A stretch of 64,000 nt of DNA, taken from the NCBI GenBank assembly GCA_964485395.1, contig CAZAJF010000002.1, forward strand, positions 175,788 to 239,787, given 5' to 3'. This document shows, one piece after another, positions 1 to 8,007 of this stretch. The notes beneath the pieces were generated by a model. The model was not told the DNA's origin. It saw nothing but the letters and a program-made list of their open reading frames with translations, and did no database searches. This DNA comes from JANNSO01 sp964485395 (GTDB taxonomy: Bacteria > Spirochaetota > Spirochaetia > Treponematales > UBA12059). Position 1 is the first letter of the stretch; each line of letters starts with the position of its first letter. The translations under genes and the position numbers were made by a program.

Positions 1-637
1 CCCAAAACTCCTTTTCCCGCAGGTACTTCACCGTATAGTTTTTATCCAATCCGTCAAAATAGGCCCTGATCATCTCCCCACGATAGTTGATGGTAAAATA
101 ATACTCCGACACGCCGAATTTCGAGAATTCCTCGATAATAAGCTCAAGAATCGTTTTTTCACCTATGGGAATCAGCGGCTTCGGCAAAACATTCGTGAAT
201 GGGGCCATTCTCGTTCCTTTTCCGCCGGCCATTATAATGACAGGGACGTCTATCTGCCTTCTTGCCAGATCCTTCCCCACGTATCCGATCATCTCGGTTA
301 TTTTTTCATATCCTATCAAGGAGTGCCCATCGTCCAATACGGGGACGATTATGAATTCTTTTTTCTTCATGGTCTCAAAAAGCTCGTCTTTGTTGTAATC
401 ATTTTGAACGACGCAGAAAGGCTTGGCATTATAGATGTTTTCTATCGTGTCTGACATTTTTTTCGCGTTGAGAAGCGCTCTGCGCACATCGCCGTCAGTG
501 AGCGTTCCCGATAATTTTCCGCCTGGTTCCAATACAAAAAGAATTCCCTCAGCGCCGTTATCCATGGCCTTCATCGCATCACGTATGGATAATTTATCTT
601 GTATGCACATTGGATTTCCAGGTTCCAGTAGTATCAT
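1..637 (-). CDS. PtmE-like nucleotidyltransferase with CBS pair (C-terminus outside window)
   Basis: The frame starts at the ATG at 637, two bases after the legG stop codon, and runs off the left edge, so about 212 residues are visible. Residues 1-115 look like a CBS-domain pair. From about residue 130 a sugar-1-phosphate nucleotidyltransferase begins, with AGGKGTRM (136-143) and LPKPLIPIG (151-159). This CBS plus NTP-transferase layout is that of Campylobacter PtmE, which makes GDP-glucosamine for the GDP route to legionaminic acid. It is the last visible gene of the nonulosonate operon. The substrate (GlcN-1-P) is inferred from family and context; other GDP- or CDP-sugar pyrophosphorylases share the fold. 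Confidence 0.85.
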   Translation of the reverse strand, partial: MILLEPGNPMCIQDKLSIRDAMKAMDNGAEGILFVLEPGGKLSGTLTDGDVRRALLNAKKMSDTIENIYNAKPFCVVQNDYNKDELFETMKKKEFIIVPVLDDGHSLIGYEKITEMIGYVGKDLARRQIDVPVIIMAGGKGTRMAPFTNVLPKPLIPIGEKTILELIIEEFSKFGVSEYYFTINYRGEMIRAYFDGLDKNYTVKYLREKEFW

Positions 638-638
638 T

Positions 639-1802
639 TTATTTACCCTCGTAAAATTGTTTATAGGTTGAGGAAAGGGGCAATCTGTTCCGTATTGTCT
701 CAAAAATTCTTTTTGAAACATCGATGCCTTCGTACGGGTTTTCGACTTTTTCCAAAACAGCCTTCATATCCTCTGATAATGCGTATTTAATGCCTTCACA
801 AATATCTTTATACTCCGAGCAGCAGTCGATAACGCTAGCCGCCTTTACCCTGCCGTTTTGGCGCTTGCCTATATTCAAGGAAGGGACCTTAAAACTCGGC
901 GCTTCTATTATTCCGCTCGAAGAGTTGCCGATTACGATACGGGAGTGCTTCATCGTCGACAGGTAGCGCAACTGGCCCAGACTGGCAAAGGCGACCGCTC
1001 GATCTTTATTCATTGCAACATACTCGTCAATGGCTTCGTTGATTTCCCTGCCATGCGAATCGGCATTCGCTTTGGTAAATACCAAAAAAAGACCGGGGAT
1101 CGCATCAAGCGCCGCGAATAAATTACCGATCTGGTCCAGTGGTTTAACCGCTCCGACGGTTTCCGGATGGAAAGTGATCAAGGCGATGTCACCGCGAAAT
1201 GAAATTCCGAGGGATTTTTCAAGCTCCGGTTTACTTAACAATTGCATACATTTGATATTTTCCAAGCCGATTGCGCCTACGTTGAAAACCCTGTCGGGAC
1301 TCTCCCCAAGCTGGATAACCCGTCTTCTATATATCTCCGTAGAAGTAAAATGAAGATAACTCATTTTGGTAATGGCATGTCTGAAGGCATCGTCGACGGC
1401 ACCTTCCGTTAACTCGCCTCCATGCAAATGAACAATCGGTATATTCGCAACCAAAGCCGCGGAGGCAACGCAAAAAGTCTCGAATCGATCTCCAAGCAGA
1501 ATAATGATATCCGGGGCATTCCTCGAAAAAACTTCTGCAAATCCAAGCATCGCCAATCCCATGGATTTGGTAATACCGCAAGACGTGTCGGAACTCAGCA
1601 GTATCTCTATTCGCTCGCTTACCGGAATCCTATCTTGTTCGATATACTGGACCGTGGAACCGAATTCTCGAGTTAAATGCATACCGGTGACAAAAAGCTG
1701 GAACTCTACCGAAGGATCTTCCAATACCCTATCCATAAGAGGCTTTAAAAGGCCGTATTCGGCTCTAGTGCCTGTACAGAAGGCTATCTTGATCCTTACC
1801 AT
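639..1802 (-). CDS. legG: NeuC/LegG-type NDP-N-acetylhexosamine 2-epimerase (hydrolysing)
   Basis: 387 residues, the usual length for NeuC/LegG enzymes. They hydrolyse a nucleotide-activated HexNAc while inverting C2, giving the free mannosamine-type sugar used by the NeuB-type synthase. GTRAEYG at residues 11-17 is the family's N-terminal signature; HLHGGELTEGAVDDAFRH (about 125-142) and GNSSSGIIEA (about 295) are the nucleotide/active-site segments. It overlaps the end of legI by 7 bp. Because legB, legC and ptmE accompany it, the substrate is more likely the 2,4-diacetamido-trideoxy sugar of the legionaminate route (GDP- or UDP-linked) than UDP-GlcNAc; that choice is inference. Confidence 0.9.
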   Translation of the reverse strand: MVRIKIAFCTGTRAEYGLLKPLMDRVLEDPSVEFQLFVTGMHLTREFGSTVQYIEQDRIPVSERIEILLSSDTSCGITKSMGLAMLGFAEVFSRNAPDIIILLGDRFETFCVASAALVANIPIVHLHGGELTEGAVDDAFRHAITKMSYLHFTSTEIYRRRVIQLGESPDRVFNVGAIGLENIKCMQLLSKPELEKSLGISFRGDIALITFHPETVGAVKPLDQIGNLFAALDAIPGLFLVFTKANADSHGREINEAIDEYVAMNKDRAVAFASLGQLRYLSTMKHSRIVIGNSSSGIIEAPSFKVPSLNIGKRQNGRVKAASVIDCCSEYKDICEGIKYALSEDMKAVLEKVENPYEGIDVSKRIFETIRNRLPLSSTYKQFYEGK

Positions 1803-2800
1803 TCTATTTTCTCATCCGGTAAATAATCTCTTAACGCTTTCCTGGAAACAACCTCGTCCCAAAACATAGGGCTTATGCCGTCTCCGGGTCTTTTTACCGT
1901 CAGGTTGTTTTCGTCCAATCGTTCGCCTTTCGCAATCTTCTTACGCGCGACTATGGATTTTCGGGCGATCGGCAGGTTCTTCTCCTCCGAGACAGTCCTC
2001 TTCTTAATACCATCGCCCATTGCAGCCTCTACATTGCGTATTGCGCAAACCATCTCCGCTAATTCCCGCGGATCAAGGCTCGCTTTATGGTCCGGACCGG
2101 GCAAACCTTTATCCAGGGTAAAATGCTTCTCTATTATTGCGGCACCCATGGCAACGGCGGCTACGGGAACGGTAATGCCATTTGTATGATCGGAATAACC
2201 GTAGGGAAGATTGAAGGCAGTCCCCAAGGAAACCATCGCCTTTAAATTCACTTCAGCTATCGGGGCAGGGTATTCAGTAGTGCAATGCAGTAAAACAATC
2301 GAAGTTCGCGAAGCCCCGGCGGCCACCAACGCATCGATTGCGGCTTCGACATCGCCAAGGGTGCACATCCCCGTGGACATGACGATCGGCATCTTCAATT
2401 TGGCTATAGACCTAAGATATGGAAGATTCGTTATTTCTCCGGACGGAATCTTCCACATCCTGATGCCCAAAGTATAAAGCAAGCGTATGCTTTCTTCATC
2501 GAACGCCGTGGACAAAAACTCGATATCGACGCTTTTGCAATATTCCGCGATGCGATGATGATCGTCTATGCTTAACTCGAGCTTTTTAATCATCTCGAAT
2601 TGCGTTTCCGTGCCATTGGTGGCTTTTTTTTGATATTCAGCCTTTTGTGCATTCCTGCTGACGAGGAGTTCCGCCTTGAACGTCTGGAATTTAACCGCGT
2701 CCGCGCCCGATGCCTTCGCGGCGTCAACAAGGCGATAAGCCATATCAAGATCGCCGTTGTGGTTTACCCCGGCTTCCGCTATTATAAAAACCTTACTCAT
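1796..2800 (-). CDS. legI: N-acetylneuraminate/legionaminate synthase (NeuB family)
   Basis: 334 residues from the ATG at 2800, which overlaps the neuD stop in ATGA and begins MSKVFIIAEAGVNHNGD, the classic NeuB start. A longer upstream frame only reads through neuD out of frame. The enzyme condenses phosphoenolpyruvate with a (di)acetamido hexose to a nine-carbon keto acid. Residues 1-270 form the TIM barrel, with GVNHNGD, KFQTF and HCTTEYPAP; the C-terminal 60 residues form the SAF/antifreeze-like domain (RKSIVARKKIAKGE). Context (legB, legC, legG) points to legionaminic acid or a relative rather than plain sialic acid. Confidence 0.93.
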   Translation of the reverse strand: MSKVFIIAEAGVNHNGDLDMAYRLVDAAKASGADAVKFQTFKAELLVSRNAQKAEYQKKATNGTETQFEMIKKLELSIDDHHRIAEYCKSVDIEFLSTAFDEESIRLLYTLGIRMWKIPSGEITNLPYLRSIAKLKMPIVMSTGMCTLGDVEAAIDALVAAGASRTSIVLLHCTTEYPAPIAEVNLKAMVSLGTAFNLPYGYSDHTNGITVPVAAVAMGAAIIEKHFTLDKGLPGPDHKASLDPRELAEMVCAIRNVEAAMGDGIKKRTVSEEKNLPIARKSIVARKKIAKGERLDENNLTVKRPGDGISPMFWDEVVSRKALRDYLPDEKIEW

Positions 2801-3432
2801 CGAATCTTCCTCGCGGGATTCCCGACATAGACACCCGAACTCTCGATATCGGCTATGACGACCGAACCGGCGCCGATTATGCATCGAGCGGCAATGGATA
2901 CGCCTTGCTTGATAACGGAGGCGCTGCCAATGAAGCATTCATCCCCGATTTGACAAGCTCCATTAACTATAGCGCCGGTTGAGACATGGCAATTATCGCC
3001 GATCACGGCATCGTGCTCAATGACAGCCCTCGTATTTATGATGCAATTTTTGCCGATCCTGGTTCGAGCATTAACCATAGATTGATGCATAAGTATGGTT
3101 CCATCCGATACAAGGCCGGATTCGGCCTTGTATGACGTCGATGCCGATATTACGGGGAATTTATAGCCAATTCCGGAAAGCGTCGAAAAAAGCCGAATCC
3201 TGATATCCGCGTTTTTTATGAATCCTACTGTTATGAAAGCATTACCGCATATGTCAAAAAGTGATAGAAGGTCGCTGTCGGAGCCTACGACGGGAAAGCC
3301 CATGACTGTGTCTCCTATTTTATCAGGAGTGTCGACTATACCATGGATGATGACTGATTTATTGGATGATATTACCTCGATGCAGGAAGCACAGTGACCG
3401 CCTCCTCCAACGAGGATCATCGAATCGGTCAT
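2797..3432 (-). CDS. NeuD/PglD-type sugar acyltransferase, candidate LegH
   Basis: 211 residues. The N-terminal part has a Rossmann-like PglD segment (MILVGGGGHCASCIEVI, residues 5-21). The C-terminal half is a left-handed beta-helix of hexapeptide repeats (IGKNCIINTRAVIEHD, IGDNCHVSTGAIVNG, IGDECFIGSASVIKQ). The family transfers acetyl from acetyl-CoA to sugar amino or hydroxyl groups. Its place between the aminotransferase legC and the synthase legI, with start and stop overlapping both neighbours (TAATG and ATGA), suits the N-acetyltransferase step (LegH). Sialic acid O-acetylation (NeuD) is the alternative. Confidence 0.85.
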   Translation of the reverse strand: MTDSMILVGGGGHCASCIEVISSNKSVIIHGIVDTPDKIGDTVMGFPVVGSDSDLLSLFDICGNAFITVGFIKNADIRIRLFSTLSGIGYKFPVISASTSYKAESGLVSDGTILMHQSMVNARTRIGKNCIINTRAVIEHDAVIGDNCHVSTGAIVNGACQIGDECFIGSASVIKQGVSIAARCIIGAGSVVIADIESSGVYVGNPARKIR

Positions 3433-4583
3433 TACAGCCTCACGCTACTCGGGATATTTATTACCCTGTCCTCGAGCCACTCTGAATTCGGTACGGCTAT
3501 CCGCGCACATCCTGCGTATGGAGCCAACTTCGTCATAAGTGTCCATACCGGACGAGTCTGAACACCGTTATCGTTGGAATACTCGAGAAAGGCTTCACGT
3601 TCTGCCCTGTCTTTGACGATTATAACGTTCAGCCAGTAATTTGCGCTGGTACTATGCGGCTCCTTGAAGAACCGAATTCCCATGGAATCGAAGAAGTCGG
3701 CATACTTATCTGCGGTTGCCCGTTTGTTTGCCAGGATTGTATCTAAGTACTCCATCTGCGCGCAACCTATCGCCGCATTAACATTGGGCATGCGCAAATT
3801 GAAACCGACTTCATCGTGCACGAATTCCCAGCGATGTTTCTTTTTAGCCGTCGTGCTGAGATGACGCGCCCGTTCGGCGAGGGCATCATCGTTACTGATC
3901 AGCATCCCGCCCCCTCCGGTCGTAACAGGCTTATTACCGTTGAAGGAGAGAATAGCCGCACGGCCGAACGTTCCCGTGTGGGTTCCTTCGGAGTAACTGC
4001 CAAGGGATTCGGCGGCATCCTCAAGAACCTGAATCCCATATTCCGCGCAGACGTCCATGATCGCCCCGATGCGAACAGGGTGCCCGAATGTATGCATCGG
4101 AACAACTGCCGAGATCTTACGCCCGTTCGACTTGTTGTAAAGTCCGTCAGCTCGTTTTTCTCCATACATATTCAAGTATTTCTTGAGACTCTCTGGGCTC
4201 ATCCCCAATGTCTCAAGATCGACATCGACAAAAGCCGGCTCCGCTCCCGCATGCTTGATACCCGCAGCGGTGGCTGCGAAAGTCAGTGCTTGGGTGATTA
4301 CTTCCTGCCCAGGCATAACACCGGCGGAGACAAGCATCATCTGCAGCGCAGCGGTACCGTTCACCATGGCCACGGCATTTTTTACTCCGGTAACCCGTTT
4401 GACATGCTCTTCAAAATCCGTTACGAACTTGCCGACGTAGGAAACGAATGTAGAATCGATACATTCAGCCAAATATTGCTTTTCCTTGCCCAGAAATCGA
4501 GGTGCATGGAGAGGCACGGGATTTTCGTTCGGATACAATGACTTGATAAAAGAGATGATTTCAGTATGTTGTTTTATGTTCAT
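3432..4583 (-). CDS. legC: LegC-type PLP-dependent nucleotide-sugar aminotransferase
   Basis: 383 residues of the DegT/DnrJ/EryC1 family. It transaminates the 4-keto-6-deoxy sugar made by LegB, usually with glutamate as donor. LegC-type N-terminal features are visible (PVPLHAPRFLGKEKQYL, then STFVSYVGKFVTDFE). The internal aldimine lysine lies in SFNGNKPVTTGGGG (about residue 214), and the PLP aspartate in VLEDAAESLGS (about 185). The stop overlaps the neuD start by one base (TAATG). The legB stop lies 12 bp upstream, so the genes are translationally linked. Confidence 0.92.
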   Translation of the reverse strand: MNIKQHTEIISFIKSLYPNENPVPLHAPRFLGKEKQYLAECIDSTFVSYVGKFVTDFEEHVKRVTGVKNAVAMVNGTAALQMMLVSAGVMPGQEVITQALTFAATAAGIKHAGAEPAFVDVDLETLGMSPESLKKYLNMYGEKRADGLYNKSNGRKISAVVPMHTFGHPVRIGAIMDVCAEYGIQVLEDAAESLGSYSEGTHTGTFGRAAILSFNGNKPVTTGGGGMLISNDDALAERARHLSTTAKKKHRWEFVHDEVGFNLRMPNVNAAIGCAQMEYLDTILANKRATADKYADFFDSMGIRFFKEPHSTSANYWLNVIIVKDRAEREAFLEYSNDNGVQTRPVWTLMTKLAPYAGCARIAVPNSEWLEDRVINIPSSVRL

Positions 4584-4595
4584 TACGTTTCTCCC

Positions 4596-5594
4596 CTAGA
4601 GATTATAAATCTCTGCCTTGTATCGGGCTAAATTCTCAGGCTTTCGGAACCATGCTATAGTATCAGCCAATCCAGCGGCTAGATCGAAAGCAGGAGTCCA
4701 ATCGGTAAGCGACTTGATTTTTTGATTAGCTCCTAAAAGCCTTTCCACTTCGCTGTTTTCCGGTCGCAACCGTACATCATCGGTAATTATCCGTGCGTCT
4801 GGACTGATCTGCTTGATCATTTCCGCAGCCAACTCACCTACGGAGATCTCTTGTTGGGTGGCTATGTTAATCTCCTCGCCTAGCGTCTTGTCGCTTTTTG
4901 CAATCGCGATAAAACCGGCCGCCGTATCTTTAACGTAATTAAAGTCGCGCGTCGGATGGAGGCTTCCCAGCTTTATCTCTTTCATGCCGCTCAGGAGTTG
5001 CGTTATTATAGTTGGAATTACGGCGCGTGCAGATTGCCTTGGCCCATAGGTATTGAACGGTCTCACTATCGTAACGGGCAGCTTGAAGCTCCGATAGAAG
5101 CTCTCTGCAAGCCGATCTGCCCCGATCTTTGTTGCAGAATAAGGCGACTGTCCCTGAAACGGATGTTTTTCATCAATCGGCACGTATAATGCCGTACCGT
5201 ACACCTCAGAAGTCGATGTAACCAGTACTCGCTCGGTTCCCAAATCCCTTGCAGCCTGTAAAATATTCAAGGTTCCCTTGATATTCGTATCGACATAGCT
5301 ATCGGGAGAGTGATAGCTGAATGGGATTGCGATGAGCGCCGCCAAGTGGAACACAACATCCACGCCCCGCATTGCTTCCCTGACTCCGTTTGGATCGCGG
5401 ATATCACCGGCAAAGATTTCAAGTCTAGCTACCTTCTCCTTGGGAAGGGTATCAAGCCATCCCCAAGAATTGAAAGAGTTATAATATACAAACGCCTTTA
5501 CCTTGCATCCTTCATCCAGAAGCGCCTCTACGAGGTGACTTCCGATAAAACCGTCGGAACCGGTTACAAGAATCGTCTTCCCTGATAATTTCAT
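4596..5594 (-). CDS. legB: LegB-type NAD-dependent 4,6-dehydratase
   Basis: 332 residues from the ATG at 5594. GGAG lies 9 bases upstream, and the possible earlier TTG codon is itself part of that ribosome binding site. It is an extended SDR: the NAD-binding GSDGFIGSHL is at residues 12-21, the catalytic YxxxK is in SPYSATKIGAD (about 148-158), and TSTSEVYG precedes it. Known LegB enzymes dehydrate UDP- or GDP-GlcNAc to the 4-keto-6-deoxy sugar, the committed step to bacillosamine/legionaminate precursors. The GDP form is favoured here because a PtmE-like gene is in the operon. Confidence 0.92.
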   Translation of the reverse strand: MKLSGKTILVTGSDGFIGSHLVEALLDEGCKVKAFVYYNSFNSWGWLDTLPKEKVARLEIFAGDIRDPNGVREAMRGVDVVFHLAALIAIPFSYHSPDSYVDTNIKGTLNILQAARDLGTERVLVTSTSEVYGTALYVPIDEKHPFQGQSPYSATKIGADRLAESFYRSFKLPVTIVRPFNTYGPRQSARAVIPTIITQLLSGMKEIKLGSLHPTRDFNYVKDTAAGFIAIAKSDKTLGEEINIATQQEISVGELAAEMIKQISPDARIITDDVRLRPENSEVERLLGANQKIKSLTDWTPAFDLAAGLADTIAWFRKPENLARYKAEIYNL

Positions 5595-5652
5595 ACTGAT
5601 AATCTCCAAAAAAAGTCTTTGTCATACTCTCAATAACGATCAGCGTACTCCG

Positions 5653-7086
5653 TTATTCCCTGCCGTAAACATCTTCAAAACGAATAATGTCATCCTCGCC
5701 CAAATATTGCCCTACTTGTGTTTCTATGATTGCCAAATCTATCTTGCCTTCGTTTTCAAGGCGGTGAACGCAGGCGATCGGAATATATACTGATTCGTTT
5801 ATTCGAACCGTCTTTTTCTCGCCGTCGACAGTGACCGTCGCAGTACCGGATACGACGACCCAGTGCTCGCTTCTGTGTATATGCTTCTGAAGCGATATTT
5901 TTTTGCCGGGTCTCACGACTATCCGTTTGATCTTGAAGTTATTCGCTTCGTCGAGAACGGTATAGGAACCCCATGGTCTATACACGGTTCCGTGAAACTC
6001 GGTTATTTGCCTGTCTTTTTCCGTTCCTTTTCCCAGGATCTCGACGATTTTCTTGACCTGCTGGGATTCCCCGCGTTTTGCCACGAGAATGGAATCCTCG
6101 GTATCGATTACTATGCAATCTTCCAACCCAACGAGGGCAATTTTTCTCTTGTCGGAAAAAACCAGATTATTTTTCGATTTATACTGTACCAAGTTCTTAT
6201 CGAGGGTGTTTCCGGATTCGTCCTTTTCCTGCAAATCGTAAAGTGAATCGAAACTGCCAAGATCGTTCCATTTAAACGAGGATTCAATGCATACGACTTT
6301 ACTGCTTTTTTCCATGACCGCATAGTCAATCGAGTTGGATGGAATCGCTTTCATGTCTTCCAAATCAATTTTTACGGTTACATAACCCAAACCGCAATCA
6401 TTGCCTTTTTTTGCGTTTCCATAGGCGTTTTTGCTGATGGAATAAATATCGGGTGAATTTTTCTTAAGCTCTTCGAGGTAAACTCCGGCCTTGAACACGA
6501 ACATTCCCGAGTTCCATAAAAAGGCACCCGCCTTTATGAACGATTCCGCGGTCGCGTAATCGGGTTTTTCGCGAAACGACAGAACAGAGTAGCCGTTTTT
6601 GCCATCCAAAGATGCAGCCCTGTCAATCTCGATATATCCATAACCGGTTTCCGCATATTCCGGCTTCATTCCATAAGTAACCAAATATCCCTGACTTGCC
6701 AAGGCTTTGGCTTCCTGCGTACGCTCCCGATAGGCGACTTCATCCGCAATCAAATGGTCCGAAGCGGACACCAGTACTATTTCTTCGGGGTCGAGCGAGA
6801 AGCATGCTAGTGAAATTGCCGGCGCTGTGTTCCTGCCTATCGGCTCCAGCAGGAATTCGACGTTTTTCCCCAGAGGTTCGACTTCGTCGTATTGCCCCGC
6901 TGCTAAAAAAACATGTTTACTATTTGTAACAATACTGAAAGAATCGCAAAAAGACATGTTCCGTCTTATCGTTTGCTTAAATAAAGATTCTTCTCCCACC
7001 AGATCGACGAACTGCTTTGGAAACGCATTCCGTGAGAGCGGCCATAATCTGGTTCCCGAACCACCGCATAGAATAATGTTAATCAT
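5653..7086 (-). CDS. manC: Mannose-1-phosphate guanylyltransferase / mannose-6-phosphate isomerase (ManC/AlgA type)
   Basis: 477 residues from the ATG at 7086, preceded by AGGAG at 9 bases; the frame extends upstream but has no other ribosome binding site. Residues 1-280 form the GTP:mannose-1-P guanylyltransferase domain, with GGSGTRLWP (8-16) and FREKPD. The C-terminal 120 residues are the type II PMI cupin domain, with the metal-ligand segment HIHRSEHWVVVSGTA. It makes GDP-mannose from mannose-6-P and mannose-1-P. It is the first gene of the nonulosonate operon, so GDP-mannose is probably needed for the same envelope or flagellar glycan. A role in supplying another GDP-hexose cannot be excluded. 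Confidence 0.92.
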   Translation of the reverse strand: MINIILCGGSGTRLWPLSRNAFPKQFVDLVGEESLFKQTIRRNMSFCDSFSIVTNSKHVFLAAGQYDEVEPLGKNVEFLLEPIGRNTAPAISLACFSLDPEEIVLVSASDHLIADEVAYRERTQEAKALASQGYLVTYGMKPEYAETGYGYIEIDRAASLDGKNGYSVLSFREKPDYATAESFIKAGAFLWNSGMFVFKAGVYLEELKKNSPDIYSISKNAYGNAKKGNDCGLGYVTVKIDLEDMKAIPSNSIDYAVMEKSSKVVCIESSFKWNDLGSFDSLYDLQEKDESGNTLDKNLVQYKSKNNLVFSDKRKIALVGLEDCIVIDTEDSILVAKRGESQQVKKIVEILGKGTEKDRQITEFHGTVYRPWGSYTVLDEANNFKIKRIVVRPGKKISLQKHIHRSEHWVVVSGTATVTVDGEKKTVRINESVYIPIACVHRLENEGKIDLAIIETQVGQYLGEDDIIRFEDVYGRE

Positions 7087-7138
7087 TTTTACCGTCTCCT
7101 GTTTGGATACTCGACTTTCAAACGAAAATCCAATGCAA

Positions 7139-7166
7139 AAAATATGATACACCCGATGCAAGTCAA
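7139..7166 (-). promoter_or_regulatory. Putative sigma-70 promoter for the manC-leg operon
   Basis: Reading leftwards, TTGACT (7166-7161) is followed by 16 bases and TATTTT (7144-7139), about 50 bases before the manC start. No other good -35/-10 pair is seen in this 117-bp gap. Confidence 0.45.
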
Positions 7167-7203
7167 GCTCAGCCGGGTCAGAATGTTAAGAGTATTGCGT
7201 GAT

Positions 7204-7755
7204 TCACTCTGACCTGCCGCCTAACAACACATGGGCAAGACTCATCGCGCTCGATGCTTCGTGGTCGTCAGCCAAGATTAAAAGGGTGGAAGGCTCCGTT
7301 GCGATGCACTCCACACGGGCACGATCCAAGCTTTTTACGAACATGACGCCATGCCGTTCGCAGGCATATTCCATGAGAAAATCAAGATCGGAAGCGCCTG
7401 CCAAAACTATGCGGGTTACTCCGCTCCGTTTGGTGTGCAGCACGAATTCTTCGATACGTTCCTTGTATAAGTTGGCAGCCCGCGCGGTGCGCTTGAAATA
7501 CCGGTAGGTACGGTGGGCAATTTCATTTATACCGTCGGGAGTCAAGGCGTACTGAATTTTCCGGGTGTTCAAGCGCTTTAAAAGAATCCAGCCCTTTTCG
7601 GAAAACCTTTTGAGCAAGGCATTGGTCATGCCTAGCGAAAGACCGGAAGCTACAGCTAAATCGCGCTGAGTGAGGGAATTATCGAATTTTTGGGACGAAT
7701 AGATGCTTTCGAGGATGGCAAGTTCAGCGTCTTCGTTATTTACTGCTAATTCCAT
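7204..7755 (-). CDS. Winged-helix transcriptional regulator with a C-terminal alpha/beta domain
   Basis: 183 residues if started at the ATG at 7755; an ATG 60 bases upstream has no ribosome binding site. Residues 5-75 form a MarR-like winged helix (LTQRDLAVASGLSLGMTNALLKRF is helix-turn-helix, RKIQYALTPDG the wing). Residues 100-175 look like a small Rossmann-type fold (TRIVLAGASDLDFLMEYACE, then ATEPSTLLILADD). The stop lies just upstream of the manC-leg promoter and the gene is co-directional with that operon, so it may regulate surface sugar synthesis. The C-terminal ligand or partner is unknown. Confidence 0.7.
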   Translation of the reverse strand: MELAVNNEDAELAILESIYSSQKFDNSLTQRDLAVASGLSLGMTNALLKRFSEKGWILLKRLNTRKIQYALTPDGINEIAHRTYRYFKRTARAANLYKERIEEFVLHTKRSGVTRIVLAGASDLDFLMEYACERHGVMFVKSLDRARVECIATEPSTLLILADDHEASSAMSLAHVLLGGRSE

Positions 7756-8007
7756 GTTTTTTCTCGGGAAGCATTTAATGCTTTTATTGTTGGATAATAG
7801 TAAACCTGCCTGCATTCAATGCAAGTTTTTAAAAAGAGTTCAATGTCATCCAAAATTACCATGACGCGGCCGGAACACGCTGCCCGATATATCAAGGAAT
7901 CAAAAAATATACAAACTCACGGAAAAGCTTGTTCATTACCTGAACAAAATTATCACGCTTTAGAAGCTTTATCAATACTTTTCTTCAAAAATTTCGCAAA
8001 GTAGCGT

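Noticed and set aside
7819..8004. 61-residue plus-strand open frame
   Set aside because: No ribosome binding site and no recognisable sequence; the 252-bp gap seems non-coding.
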